Notes: a model not told the origin generated them from the sequence alone. A stretch of DNA of 64,000 nucleotides from Tunturiibacter gelidiferens (GCF_014201335.1 NZ_JACHEB010000002.1:310001-374000); one strand, 5' to 3'; counted from the first letter of the stretch, positions 10,243-18,877 are shown. Numbers and translations: made by a program.

Positions 10243-10674
10243 AGACTTACCCCTATCTCTATTATAGAACGCTCCGTTCGAAACAAAGCGTCGCTACCTA
10301 TCGCTCAAAACCTAATCTATTTGATTGTCGGTTCCGCGCAAGAACAAATACCGGACTGCCACGGCTACGACGATGAACCTTCTTCCTTTGGAGGGAACGA
10401 CTGATCATGAGAATCATAAAATTGCGCTCACGCGGCCTTATATCTTCATCATGCTCCGCACTGCTGATTCTTGTCCCCAGCTTTCCAAACATCGACATTC
10501 CTCGTGGTGTCGATGGCATTCGGCGGAAGAGATACTGCGCATCTTCAAAACCGTTATGCGGGCGGCGTCCTGCGGGTCAAAGCTCTAGGAAAAGACTGGA
10601 GCACAGCGAAACTTTCAAAACTCTAGAGCAAGATCTCATCTCTCACGCAACAACAAAAATCGAAAGGAAAGAAA
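10243..10674. other. Intergenic region before the isochorismatase-like gene
   Basis: About 430 bases contain the promoter side of the broken LysR gene and the leader of the next gene, with AAAGGAAAGAAA at 10660-10672 as its ribosome-binding site. A short frame from ATG 10407 (preceded by GGAGGG) begins with a hydrophobic stretch but degenerates into improbable sequence that overlaps the next gene. I do not call it. Confidence 0.45.
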
Positions 10675-11250
10675 ATGACCACAGCATTCATTGGTTTGGA
10701 TTACATACACGATATCGTGCACCCAGATGGCAAGATCTCACACACTTCAGAGCATGCACTTAGCCGCGGCGTAATCGAGAAGGCGAATCGCGCCCTCGCG
10801 GTTGCTCGTGGCAAGAGCTGGTTGACGATTCTTGTTAAGGTCGGTTTTGCGAAGGGTTATGTCGATCATCCGAAGCACTCTCCGTTCTTCGGGCGGCTGC
10901 ATGAGATCAAGGCGCTTGAGATGGGATCGCCGGGATTGGACTTTCATCCCGACATCCGCGACAAACTTGCGGACCTGGTGATTGTGAAACCGCGCATCAG
11001 CGCTTTTTATGGCACATCGCTGGATGCCGCGCTGCGCGCGCGTAAAGTGGACCGAGTAGTCGTGGCGGGTGTGAGCACAGCGTGGGCGGTTCAGAGCACG
11101 GTGCGTGATGCGCATGATCGCGACTACGAGGTGTACGTGCTTGAGGACGCTTGTGCGGCGGCGACTGAGGCGCAGCATGACTCCTCAATGGAGTTGCTGG
11201 GCGCGATTGCTAAGGTGATCCGAGTGAATGATCTGGAAGCCCTCTCGTGA
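10675..11250 (+). CDS. Isochorismatase-like hydrolase lacking the catalytic cysteine
   Basis: The 191-residue protein has the isochorismatase-like fold: FIGLDYIHDIVHPDGK with Asp at residue 9, VIVKPRISAFYGTSLD with Lys at residue 105, then VVVAGVSTAWAVQSTVRDAH and VYVLEDACAAATEAQHDSS. In cysteine hydrolases of this family the motif reads roughly GVxTxxCVxST; here the cysteine position is Ala (about residue 138). Asp and Lys remain, as in true isochorismatases that do not use Cys. It may hydrolyse a vinyl ether or be inactive or binding-only. Its stop overlaps the GTG start of the following FUSC gene (GTGA), so the two are translationally coupled. Confidence 0.85.
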   Translation: MTTAFIGLDYIHDIVHPDGKISHTSEHALSRGVIEKANRALAVARGKSWLTILVKVGFAKGYVDHPKHSPFFGRLHEIKALEMGSPGLDFHPDIRDKLADLVIVKPRISAFYGTSLDAALRARKVDRVVVAGVSTAWAVQSTVRDAHDRDYEVYVLEDACAAATEAQHDSSMELLGAIAKVIRVNDLEALS

Positions 11251-12629
11251 GTCCGAAACTACGCTACGGGTTCGAGGTAGATCGCGTAGCGGCCGCGCGT
11301 TCCGTGATGGTGCTCGCTCCCATTGTTTTGCTGGCTTTGATTTCCGGCAAGAGCATCTGGTTAAGCACTACGATTGTGACCATCTCTAGCTTTATCGCCA
11401 TGGAACGATCGGGACTGGCGCCGCTTGGCGTGGTTCTGCATGGCCTGGCAATTTCTGTCGGCTACATCGCCCTTCTGGCGTCGCAGGCCACGCCTTCGTT
11501 GTTTGTGGCCTGCTGCGCCTTGCTCGCGGTGGCTCCGATTCGATTGCCAGGACAGGATGAGAGGTTGCGATCGGCGGGGAGCTTCACGTTTATTCCGTCA
11601 CTTTACCTAGCCTGCGAAACAGAAGAGTGGAGTATGCGGGGAACTCCGCTGCATCGCGGGGTGCACTTTCTTCCGATGATGCTAGTGGCTCTAGTGCCGG
11701 TTCTTGTGCTATCGGCAATGGAGCATTTGAAGGATCGCGTTGCCGATACGAGCTATCGACAGCATTTCGGGAGAATGCTTCGGTGGGAGATGGAAAATGG
11801 GGCGCAGCGGTATGCCGAGGCTCTGATTACGGTGATTCTTGCCGTAGCAGTCGCAGCCGCTACAGTTGTGTGGCGGCATCTGGATCATGGGCAATGGGTA
11901 ATATGGTCGGCTGCCAGTGTCATCACGGGGGACCTTGCCAGCGGGCGCAAAAAGATGTGGGACCGACTAGCGGGCGCCACGATTGGTGTTCCAGCAGGAA
12001 TTGGCGCAGGGCTTTTGCTACCTCACGGCCACTTTGCGTATGGATTGGTGTCCCTCGCCGGAATACTGACGCTGGTCGCGCTGCGCCCGTATGTATTCGC
12101 TTTCGGGACGCGTTGTGCGTGCGTTTCGCTGGCATTGGTGCTAACGGGAGAAACTGCTCTCACCGCCGCAGAGCGAGCTTCACATGTGTTTCTCGGGGGC
12201 CTGATCGGGATCGCTCTGACCATCGGAGTACGAATTGTAGAACGTGCCGCCATTCGGAGGAAGGTTATGTCGACGAGATTATGCGCAGTTTGTAAGACAC
12301 TTATGACAAAACTGCGATTGTGGATTCGCAGCAATGGCGGACGATGCAGCAATTGCAATCGAAAGTGTCTATTTGAACGGAACATCGGGAACTATCACAA
12401 CCCTCGCGTGGACCGGCCAGCGCTCGAAGTCATTGGCGAGTTCACGACCTGTGCGGCGAAGTTGTATTGGATCGCTCTTGTCCTCACTGGTGATGAGAAG
12501 ACGGCGGCGAGAACCTGCGACGAAAGCCCCGGTCAAGCAGGCTGCGAAAAAAGCGCCCGCGAAGAAGGCTGCAAAGAAAGCACTTGCAACGAAGACCATC
12601 AAGAAACCCTTGACCAGGACGGCGAGTAA
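11247..12629 (+). CDS. FUSC-family (fusaric-acid-resistance-like) membrane protein
   Basis: The first 340 or so residues form a FUSC-like transporter with two blocks of hydrophobic segments (about residues 18-110 and 140-160, then 190-330). VIWSAASVITGDLASGRKKMWDRLAGATIG is a typical FUSC signature. The GTG start at 11247 overlaps the isochorismatase stop. After about residue 345 the frame becomes cysteine-rich and atypical, then overlaps a lysine/alanine-rich frame in phase 1 from about 12493. The last 80 residues are therefore probably out-of-frame sequence, and the authentic C-terminus may have been lost by frameshift. The role is likely organic-acid or aromatic-acid export. Confidence 0.75.
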   Translation: MSPKLRYGFEVDRVAAARSVMVLAPIVLLALISGKSIWLSTTIVTISSFIAMERSGLAPLGVVLHGLAISVGYIALLASQATPSLFVACCALLAVAPIRLPGQDERLRSAGSFTFIPSLYLACETEEWSMRGTPLHRGVHFLPMMLVALVPVLVLSAMEHLKDRVADTSYRQHFGRMLRWEMENGAQRYAEALITVILAVAVAAATVVWRHLDHGQWVIWSAASVITGDLASGRKKMWDRLAGATIGVPAGIGAGLLLPHGHFAYGLVSLAGILTLVALRPYVFAFGTRCACVSLALVLTGETALTAAERASHVFLGGLIGIALTIGVRIVERAAIRRKVMSTRLCAVCKTLMTKLRLWIRSNGGRCSNCNRKCLFERNIGNYHNPRVDRPALEVIGEFTTCAAKLYWIALVLTGDEKTAARTCDESPGQAGCEKSAREEGCKESTCNEDHQETLDQDGE

Positions 12630-12786
12630 AAAGTCAACCGTGAAGAAGGCTGCAAAGAAAGTCGCAGCCAAGAAGACGCCGGTTAAGAAAGCCGTAAAGC
12701 AGACTGTGAAGAAGGCTGCCCGGCAGCAAAATAACTGTGAGGAAATATGGCGCATGACAAGTCAAAGAAGAAGGCCGCGAAGATGA
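12493..12786 (+). CDS. Lysine/alanine-rich histone-H1-like protein
   Basis: From ATG 12493 this frame encodes about 97 residues dominated by repeats of the type AAKKAPAKKAAKK, KKSTVKKAAKKVAAKK and KKAVKQTVKKAARQQ. Such Lys/Ala/Pro-rich tails resemble bacterial histone H1-like and HU-tail proteins that bind DNA electrostatically. The frame is open upstream to an ATG at 12334, but that part (with no basic repeats) looks like unrelated sequence. It overlaps the 3' end of the FUSC frame and the 5' end of the next small basic gene (ATG 12747). The real start is uncertain; it could be the tail of a larger broken gene. Confidence 0.5.
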   Translation: MRRRRREPATKAPVKQAAKKAPAKKAAKKALATKTIKKPLTRTASKKSTVKKAAKKVAAKKTPVKKAVKQTVKKAARQQNNCEEIWRMTSQRRRPRR

Positions 12787-12942
12787 TTGAAAAAGCGGTC
12801 AGAAAAGCTGTTAAAGAGAGGCCTAACCAAGAATGCAGTAGAGGATGCGGTAGGAATTGGTTTGTCGAAGGGCTCTGGCAAGAAAAAGGCAGTCGGCAAA
12901 GCAATCTTAGCCGAGGACGCGCACGCTGCAAAAAGAGCCTGA
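12747..12942 (+). pseudogene. Small basic conserved-type protein split by a frameshift
   Basis: ATG 12747 opens MAHDKSKKKAAKMIEKAVRK, a highly basic amphipathic start. In that phase the sequence turns implausible after KAVKE. Reading one base later from 12820 restores sensible coding: GLTKNAVEDAVGIGLSKGSG, KKKAVGKAILAEDAHAAKRA and a stop at 12940-12942. The two parts join into a coherent protein of about 64 residues, so an extra base has entered near 12817-12820 (in GAGAGG). The product would be a small, very basic cytoplasmic or nucleoid protein. It lies directly after the histone-like frame and may be functionally linked to it. Confidence 0.7.
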
Positions 12943-13162
12943 TACAGAAACCGCACCTTCATTGTGGGTTTGATGACTCAAGGAGTTCCTTACGCAATGC
13001 CGGCTCTCGAGCTCGGGGAGCGGGGCCTCGCAGCGTCCTTAGACCACAGATAGGGTAAATTCCTGGTCTGTGTGCCTCAGCATTGTCTTTGCGGAGGGTT
13101 CGCGTTATTTGAGGAACCGCCTGCCGAAGGCGAACGTACCGGATGGCATCACGAGGTATGCG

Positions 13163-13876
13163 ATGAACGCAGACACAGCACAGCAGTACGCGCGGTGGAT
13201 TGGCGCGCTGTATCTCATCTCGATCGTGGCAGGGGGCTGGGGCGAGTCCCACGTGCCTAATACGCTGCTTATCGCCAACGACTTGGCCGGAACTGCGCAA
13301 AGGGTAGCCAGTTCGGTGGGACTTTTTCGGTCTAGCTTTGCTGCTTACCTCATCGAAGCTGCCTGCGACATTACGCTCAACGTACTGCTGTATGCGCTGC
13401 TTCGGCCCGTGAGCCGCACCCTGTCGCTGCTGGCGGCGTGTTTCGGGCTGATGGGGACAGCGGTTTTTGCCGCTGGGGAAATGCTTTATTTTGCCGCCGC
13501 GCTACCGGCTGTGGATGCCGACGTTGCCCGACTGATTTCGCCGGAGGCAAAGACGGCGCTCACCTATCTCTGCCTCACAATTTACGGACATGGCTTCGGC
13601 ATTTTCGCCATGTTCTATGGCGCTGCGGCGGTGGTGCGCGGGTGCTTGATTCTGCGTTCCGGCTACTTGCCGCGCGCTCTTGGCGCGATCCTCATCTTTG
13701 GGGGCGCCAGCTTCATCGCCAAGAACTTTCTAGTTGTCCTCGCGCAGCAGTGCGACCTGCCTTACGTGATTTTCCCCATGTTCCTGGCGATGACCTCGCT
13801 GACTCTCTGGCTGCTTATCAAAGGCATCGCTCGCACGCGATGGGATGAGATGCAGACGCGGCTGCCGACTGCTTAA
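13163..13876 (+). CDS. DUF4386-type membrane protein
   Basis: This 237-residue integral membrane protein has six or seven hydrophobic segments. ARWIGALYLISIVAGGWGE at the start and FRSSFAAYLIEAACDITLN, LYALLRPVSRTLSLLAACFG and LPRALGAILIFGGASFIAKN are typical of DUF4386 proteins. The biochemical role of that family is unknown. The ATG at 13163 begins at the conserved N-terminus; an open extension to 13070 has a poor composition. The gene stands alone on the plus strand, with about 500 bases without genes after it. Confidence 0.8.
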   Translation: MNADTAQQYARWIGALYLISIVAGGWGESHVPNTLLIANDLAGTAQRVASSVGLFRSSFAAYLIEAACDITLNVLLYALLRPVSRTLSLLAACFGLMGTAVFAAGEMLYFAAALPAVDADVARLISPEAKTALTYLCLTIYGHGFGIFAMFYGAAAVVRGCLILRSGYLPRALGAILIFGGASFIAKNFLVVLAQQCDLPYVIFPMFLAMTSLTLWLLIKGIARTRWDEMQTRLPTA

Positions 13877-14395
13877 GATAACCGACCGTACGGATCGAAT
13901 CAATGACCTAGACTTTTGATCTCCGCTCAGCTGATTGCTATCGCTGCCGAAGCGTTTCACTGCTGTCGAGAAGATGCCAGCTCGTTCTAGCGAACGACTT
14001 ATCGGTACTGATCGAGTGTGGGGGAGCGCATTGACGATTTCGCAACAACTGATAACGGGCGATGACTTACGAGCTGTTCCGGAAACGAGGTTGCGCCCTT
14101 GAACTCAACACAAAGGCGTTTCTCGTCACGCAAGCACCGAAGGCAGTAAAGGGGGAAGGTGCAGGGAACGGAGAACGAGACTGTTACGAAAATCATCGAT
14201 CTGCGCTGACGCGAACCTCCCGGTGATGCAACCTGCGCCATAGAAAGATGGGCAGGTTTCTCAGAATCGGTCGGAATCCAAGGAACCGACATCAGGGTTA
14301 TCTGGAGATGATTTTGGATCTTCTGCAAAATGAACAGTCGACGCCGATGACCGGGGTTCTGCTGCTGATGCAGCTTTCGCAAAGTAGTATTGCTC
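13877..14395. other. Intergenic region before a LysR gene
   Basis: I see no convincing coding frame or RNA in these 519 bases. They must contain the promoter and autoregulatory site of the downstream LysR gene, but I could not pick out a clear T-N11-A site. Confidence 0.4.
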
Positions 14396-15346
14396 ATGGG
14401 CAAAGCTCCTGACCTAAACGACGTCACTGCATTTGTCGCCGCAGCCAAGGCTGGAACTCTGAGTGGGGCGGCAAGAGATATGGGACTCCCCACCTCGACG
14501 GTGAGCAGGGCTCTTACACGTCTAGAAGAACAGGTTGGCGTACTCCTGATTCGACGAAATCAGCGAGGATTGGTGCTTACGGATGCGGGGAAGGAATATC
14601 TGACTTCGTGTAGGCGTGCTTTGCGGTCGTTGCGGGATGGCAGTGAACTCATTGAGCGGCAACGCGTCAATCCAAGCGGATTGCTGCGGGTAGCCGCTCC
14701 CGTTTGTTTTGCGAAGAACACCCTGGCGCCGCTGCTAGCGGGCTTTCTTAAAACTTTTCCCGAAATGAGGGTGGAACTCGATCTTTATTCTTCCGGATGG
14801 GATCAAGAGGGTGAAGACGAGGTTGACGTCTACTTCAAGGTACGAACACCCAAAGATTCCGCTCGAAGATGCCACCTGTACCCCAAGCTCTTGCAAGGCC
14901 TCTTCGCCAGTCAGGATTATCTGAGTGTTCACGGCAGCCCGCGCTACCCTACAGATCTGAGCAAACATCGGTGCATCGGTCTGTTGGCCGAGACGAACTT
15001 CAACTTATGGAAACTGATGAAGGGCACCAAGACGGCCTCACCGGAACTCCATTTTGTCTTGACTGCCAGCGACCCGGAGATCCATTGTCAGCTTGCTCTC
15101 GGTGGTGTTGGTATCGCCGTGCTGCCGCTCTGGCTCGCGAAGCAACCGCACGCTGAAAAGCACCTGGTACCTGTGTTGCCTTCGTGGCGACCGATCCCTA
15201 TTGCTCTTTGTGCGCTGTATTCTGGCGCCTCGCGGTTGACTCCGAAGATTGAGGTTTTCATGGACTATCTGGAGCCGTTTATCGGGACGGAGCGGGACCC
15301 GTGTCTTCGTGGAGCTCCGGCTAAGGCCTGCTTTATCAAGCCATAG
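14396..15346 (+). CDS. LysR-family transcriptional regulator
   Basis: The 316-residue protein starts with a LysR winged helix-turn-helix (DVTAFVAAAKAGTLSGAARD, LPTSTVSRALTRLEEQVGVL and LVLTDAGKEYL, about residues 8-66). A periplasmic-binding-like effector domain follows from about residue 95 (LLRVAAPVCFAKNTLAPLLA through GGVGIAVLPLWLAKQ). This layout fits the CrgA/AaeR-like LysR subgroup. It is encoded just upstream of, and on the same strand as, a run of hydrolase, reductase and cupin genes, and is the obvious candidate to control them. ATG 14396 was chosen over the in-frame TTG at 14390. Confidence 0.9.
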   Translation: MGKAPDLNDVTAFVAAAKAGTLSGAARDMGLPTSTVSRALTRLEEQVGVLLIRRNQRGLVLTDAGKEYLTSCRRALRSLRDGSELIERQRVNPSGLLRVAAPVCFAKNTLAPLLAGFLKTFPEMRVELDLYSSGWDQEGEDEVDVYFKVRTPKDSARRCHLYPKLLQGLFASQDYLSVHGSPRYPTDLSKHRCIGLLAETNFNLWKLMKGTKTASPELHFVLTASDPEIHCQLALGGVGIAVLPLWLAKQPHAEKHLVPVLPSWRPIPIALCALYSGASRLTPKIEVFMDYLEPFIGTERDPCLRGAPAKACFIKP

Positions 15347-15490
15347 CTAGTACCCAGATATGCGCTGATTTCTCCATGTTGCATGCAGGCAAACTTGTTT
15401 TGCATTTGTAGCTCGTCGTTCCGACCACGGTTACGCATCTTAAGTACTAGCTCCCGACCGCGTGGGTCAGCCGGGCACAGGAGAAATTCT

Positions 15491-16381
15491 ATGAAGGTTT
15501 TAGCGATAGGTGGCGCCGGGCACGTCGGTTCCGAGGTTGTGAAGGAACTCTTAAAGCGCAAGGCAGAAGTCGATGTCGTGGTTCGCAAAGAGGGCACGAA
15601 GGTATCAGAAGGCGCTAACGCCGTCATTGGCGATCTCCTCGATCCGGTTTTCTTGGAGAAAGTCCTGAATGGGATAGACAAGCTGTATCTGCTCAACGCC
15701 GTCACCCCCGATGAACTAACGCAGGCTCTGATCGCCTACGCCCTCGCTAAGAGATTGAAAGTTAAGCACATCGTTTATCACTCAGTTTTCCGGGTCGATC
15801 ACTTCAAAGATGTGCCGCACTTCGCCTCGAAGTTCGCGATGGAAAGTGCTCTACACACGTTTGACCTTCCGTTCACGATTATCCGTCCAAACTACTTCAG
15901 CCAAAATGATCTTGGACTCAAAGACCCGTTGACGAAGGCGGGGATTTACCCAATGCCTCTAGGTCCGGTCGGTGTTTCCACTGTGGACGTTCGGGACATT
16001 GCCGAGGCAACCGCAATTGCCCTGACTACAGCAGGACACGAGGGTAAGACCTACAACCTGAACGGCCCCGATATCGTGAGCGGCCTGGGCGCAGCCGCGA
16101 TCTGGTCTGAAGTTCTCGGCAAGGAGATCAAGTATGCCGGTCATGACATGGACGAATTTGAAAAGCAGATGCGCGATAAATCTCCCGCCTGGTCCGCCTT
16201 CGATATTCGTATGATGTTCCAGGGTTACATTGAGCGTGGCTTCGTTGCAGGAGAGGACGACATAGAGACGCTGACAACGCTGCTCGGCCATGCACCTCGA
16301 CGATACATAGACTTTGCCCGCGAGACGGCTGTCGCATGGCAAAGCAAACCCGTAGCGCCCGGCTTTTCTACGGCGGCGTAG
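15491..16381 (+). CDS. NmrA-like NAD(P)-binding oxidoreductase / sensor
   Basis: The 296-residue Rossmann protein starts MKVLAIGGAGHVGSEVVKEL, an NmrA/atypical-SDR dinucleotide loop. KHIVYHSVFR, FTIIRPNYFSQN and GPVGVSTVDVRDIAEATAIA follow. Atypical SDRs of this type reduce quinones or other small molecules, or sense redox state; the classical YxxxK pair is not clearly present. GGAGAAATTCT precedes the ATG at 15491. The alpha/beta hydrolase begins 20 bases after the stop, so these genes form an operon. Confidence 0.85.
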   Translation: MKVLAIGGAGHVGSEVVKELLKRKAEVDVVVRKEGTKVSEGANAVIGDLLDPVFLEKVLNGIDKLYLLNAVTPDELTQALIAYALAKRLKVKHIVYHSVFRVDHFKDVPHFASKFAMESALHTFDLPFTIIRPNYFSQNDLGLKDPLTKAGIYPMPLGPVGVSTVDVRDIAEATAIALTTAGHEGKTYNLNGPDIVSGLGAAAIWSEVLGKEIKYAGHDMDEFEKQMRDKSPAWSAFDIRMMFQGYIERGFVAGEDDIETLTTLLGHAPRRYIDFARETAVAWQSKPVAPGFSTAA

Positions 16382-16401
16382 TGCTCATTTGAGGTTGATC
16401 C

Positions 16402-17304
16402 GTGAAAGACAATTTCTTACCTGCAAACATCGCCGGCTTCGCGAGCGAGACCGCACTCGTGAACGGGGTTCGTATTCACTACTGGGTCGGAGGAGATCCG
16501 AACGGACCCCCTGTGCTGTTGTGGCATGGATTCCTGGGAACCAGCTACGTCTGGAATAAAGTAATGCCCATTCTAGCGGCGGCGGGTTACGCGGTCCTGG
16601 CTCCCGATATGAGGGGCTACGGTGACTCTGACAAACCAGCAGGCACCGAAGGATATGATGGCAGGGCGCTTGCGGCTGAGTTCCGTGCTCTGGTGCATCT
16701 ACTGGGATTCGGAGCAGGTCAGCCACTTCTCATCGCTGCACACGATATGGGCGCACCTCCAGCTCTTCTTTGGGCTGCCGACTTTCCGGGGGAAGTGCGT
16801 GGACTGTTCTACATGGAAGTGCCTGTCATGCTGTCTCAGATTCTCTCGGAAATCATCTGCTACACGCCAACAGCAATGGGGAAGGGTTCGATGTGGTGGT
16901 GGATCTTGCCCCTCGCGCCCGATGTGCCGGAGCGGCTGGTCGTCGGTCATGAACGCGCTTTCCTTAAGTGGTTTTTCGAAATTGCCAGTCCTTGCTTCAT
17001 TCCGCCGGAATCGGTGGACGAATACCTGCGGTCGTTCTCGGGACGCGAGGGCGTGCTTGGAACGATGGGCGTCTATCGCGCGGCCTTCAAGACGATCGAG
17101 CAGACGGAGCCGTTGCGAAAGAGCAAGGTGACAGTGCCCGTCATCGCGCTGGGCGGTGCCAAGGCTCAGGGAGACAAGGTCAGAGAGATGGTCTCGATGG
17201 TAGCTGTGAATGTGACAGGTCATGTGATCCCGGATTGCGGCCATTTCCTCCCCGAGGAGTGTCCTGAAGAGATCGCCCGGCAGATTCAAACCTTTGCGAA
17301 GTGA
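16402..17304 (+). CDS. Alpha/beta hydrolase, epoxide-hydrolase-like
   Basis: This 300-residue alpha/beta-hydrolase has the oxyanion motif LLWHGFLGTSYVWNK near residue 33, APDMRGYGDSDKP and the nucleophile elbow AAHDMGAPPALLWA. The elbow contains Asp rather than Ser, as in epoxide hydrolases and haloalkane dehalogenases. A C-terminal VIPDCGHFLPEECPEE supplies the catalytic His. It is probably a cytoplasmic epoxide hydrolase or related enzyme; substrate unknown. Translation starts at GTG 16402 after TTGAGGTTG. It lies between NmrA and cupin genes on the same strand. Confidence 0.85.
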   Translation: MKDNFLPANIAGFASETALVNGVRIHYWVGGDPNGPPVLLWHGFLGTSYVWNKVMPILAAAGYAVLAPDMRGYGDSDKPAGTEGYDGRALAAEFRALVHLLGFGAGQPLLIAAHDMGAPPALLWAADFPGEVRGLFYMEVPVMLSQILSEIICYTPTAMGKGSMWWWILPLAPDVPERLVVGHERAFLKWFFEIASPCFIPPESVDEYLRSFSGREGVLGTMGVYRAAFKTIEQTEPLRKSKVTVPVIALGGAKAQGDKVREMVSMVAVNVTGHVIPDCGHFLPEECPEEIARQIQTFAK

Positions 17305-17356
17305 TTGAGGTATAGCCTGCGCGGTCTTGCAACAGGAAAGAAATGAGGACAACACG

Positions 17357-17929
17357 ATGGCAGACGATAAGACATTTCCAACGACTACGCGTCAGCTTTC
17401 AGTCTCCCTTCCCACTGAACGTACAAATGTTTGTGTCGGAGCCGACACCTATTCGATCGTTCTTAAAGGCACAGATACGGACGATAAGTTCTCTTTCATG
17501 GACATGCTTATTCCACCCGGCGGCGGCCCAATGCCACATGCCCATGAGTGCGAAGAGATGTTTTACGTCATGGAGGTAGAGGTGGCTGTCTTCTGCCACG
17601 ATCGGCGCACCTTGGCGACGACTGGTTCAGCGGTAAACATTCCAGGCTGGGCTCCTCATGTCTTCCATAACCTCAGCACTGTGCCGGCGCGACTCTTCTG
17701 TGTTGTTGCGGCTGCGGGCCTGGAGCGAGAGTTCCTGGAGATCGGTCCGCGTGTCGCGACGCGCACAACCCCTCCTCCTCCGGTCTCCTCTGAAAAGAAA
17801 GCCGAGATGAAGAAGAAGATGCCTGAGATCGCGAAGAGGTACAACGCACGAATCCTTCCCCCGGATACGTTCAACCACTTAATGAGCAAAGAAGAATTGA
17901 AGTTGGTCGCAGCGGCGGACGGCGAGTGA
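17357..17929 (+). CDS. Cupin-domain protein
   Basis: The 190-residue protein has a single cupin barrel (about residues 30-125). The first cupin motif is visible as PMPHAHECEEMFYVMEVEV, giving two His and a Glu as metal ligands. The second motif is weaker, around NIPGWAPHVFHNLS, with one His. The C-terminal quarter (KAEMKKKMPEIAKRYNARIL) is helical and resembles quercetinase-type cupin tails found in soil bacteria. It may be a dioxygenase or metal-dependent isomerase acting with the neighbouring enzymes. GAGGACAACACG precedes ATG 17357; an in-frame TTG exists at 17327. Confidence 0.8.
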   Translation: MADDKTFPTTTRQLSVSLPTERTNVCVGADTYSIVLKGTDTDDKFSFMDMLIPPGGGPMPHAHECEEMFYVMEVEVAVFCHDRRTLATTGSAVNIPGWAPHVFHNLSTVPARLFCVVAAAGLEREFLEIGPRVATRTTPPPPVSSEKKAEMKKKMPEIAKRYNARILPPDTFNHLMSKEELKLVAAADGE

Positions 17930-17976
17930 GCATACGGAAGAGGCTTTGCTACGCAGTAGTACAGACGCTCAAAGGG

Positions 17977-18015
17977 AGCCGCTCTCGGTAAGAGTGGCTG
18001 CACTTCTACCGAGAG
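17977..18015 (+). promoter_or_regulatory. Two alternative hairpins between cupin and SDR genes
   Basis: AGCCGCTCT (17977-17985) can pair with AGAGTGGCT (17991-17999), allowing one G-T pair. The overlapping CTCTCGGTA (17982-17990) pairs perfectly with TACCGAGAG (18007-18015). The two stems share bases and cannot form together. No U-run follows either stem, so a simple terminator is unlikely. The arrangement sits 45 bases before the SDR ATG and could be an attenuator-like switch or an RNA-processing site; function is inferred. Confidence 0.4.
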
Positions 18016-18060
18016 AACTCTGCAACACCACAAGGTCCAAAAAAGTTCATTGGAGACATC

Positions 18061-18840
18061 ATGACTAGATTCAAAGACAAAGTTGTCATTGTGACGGGGG
18101 CCGGCTCTGGAATTGGAGCAGGTACGGCGCGTCGCTTTCTACAGGAAGGCGCATTTGTAGTCCTCAATGGACGGCGTAAAGAGAAGCTGCATGAAACTAT
18201 CGCGGGCTTTGATGCGGCACAGTCACTTATCCATCCTGGAGATGTCTCGGATGAAGAGTACGTGAAGCGACTCGTGGAAGATACGATCACTAAGTTTGGC
18301 AAGCTGGACGTGTTGGTCAACAACGCGGGGATAGCCACCTTCGGTCCGTTCGCGCAGACCACCACAGAGCAGTGGCGGAAGACGATGGGGACTGACCTCG
18401 ACAGCGTGTACTTCGCGTCTCGCGAAGCATTGCCTCACCTCTTGAAGACCAAGGGCTCAATCGTCAATCTCTCCTCCGTATCGGGTTTAGGCGGAGACTG
18501 GGGGCTGAGTGCGTACAACGCGGCAAAGGGCGCCCTCACGAACTTCACGCGCGCCCTGGCGTTGGAGTATGGCTCGCGCGGCGTGCGGATTAACGCCGTG
18601 GCGCCTAGTCTCACCACCAGTGAAGCCACTGCCGACCTTGAGAACAGCCCAGCGGTCATGACAGCGTTTACTGATCGCCTCCCGCTCGGCAGAGCCGCTA
18701 CGCCGGATGAGATCGCAGGCGTGATTGCGTTTCTAGCGAGTGACGATGCGGTCTTCGTAAATGGAGTGGTTCTGCCGGTCGACGGCGGCCTCAGCGCGTC
18801 CAACGGCCAACCTAACTTCCTTTCGCTTCTGGCCAAGTGA
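18061..18840 (+). CDS. Short-chain dehydrogenase/reductase (classical SDR)
   Basis: The 259-residue protein has the cofactor loop VTGAGSGIGAGTARRF (TGxxxGxG), LDVLVNNAGIATFGP (NNAG), the catalytic Ser in NLSSVSG, and Tyr-Lys in LSAYNAAKGALTNF. It ends with the usual GVVLPVDGGLSAS. Arg/Lys residues after the second strand (NGRRKEKLH) suggest NADP(H). It is a complete classical SDR oxidising or reducing an alcohol/ketone. GGAGACATC precedes ATG 18061. The HSL-type hydrolase follows 37 bases after its stop. Confidence 0.92.
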   Translation: MTRFKDKVVIVTGAGSGIGAGTARRFLQEGAFVVLNGRRKEKLHETIAGFDAAQSLIHPGDVSDEEYVKRLVEDTITKFGKLDVLVNNAGIATFGPFAQTTTEQWRKTMGTDLDSVYFASREALPHLLKTKGSIVNLSSVSGLGGDWGLSAYNAAKGALTNFTRALALEYGSRGVRINAVAPSLTTSEATADLENSPAVMTAFTDRLPLGRAATPDEIAGVIAFLASDDAVFVNGVVLPVDGGLSASNGQPNFLSLLAK

Positions 18841-18877
18841 AAGGCAAACTCATTCGCGAAATTACAGGGAGACCATC

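Noticed and set aside
10255..10290. TAGAACGCTCCGTTCGAAAC resembles the right-facing end motif
   Set aside because: Only part of the motif matches and no terminal TGT or subterminal copy is present.
10407..10763. Frame with a signal-like N-terminus and an upstream GGAGGG
   Set aside because: After about 35 residues the composition is implausible and the frame runs into the isochorismatase-like gene in another phase.
13994..14020. AACGACTTATCGGTACTGATC resembles the transposon-end motif
   Set aside because: Alignment needs gaps, there is no TGTCA terminus and no second site, so it could be chance. A left end for a neighbouring element was therefore not claimed.
13999..14493. Long minus-strand open frame overlapping the LysR start
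   Set aside because: It runs antisense through the conserved LysR helix-turn-helix and has no family-like segments of its own.
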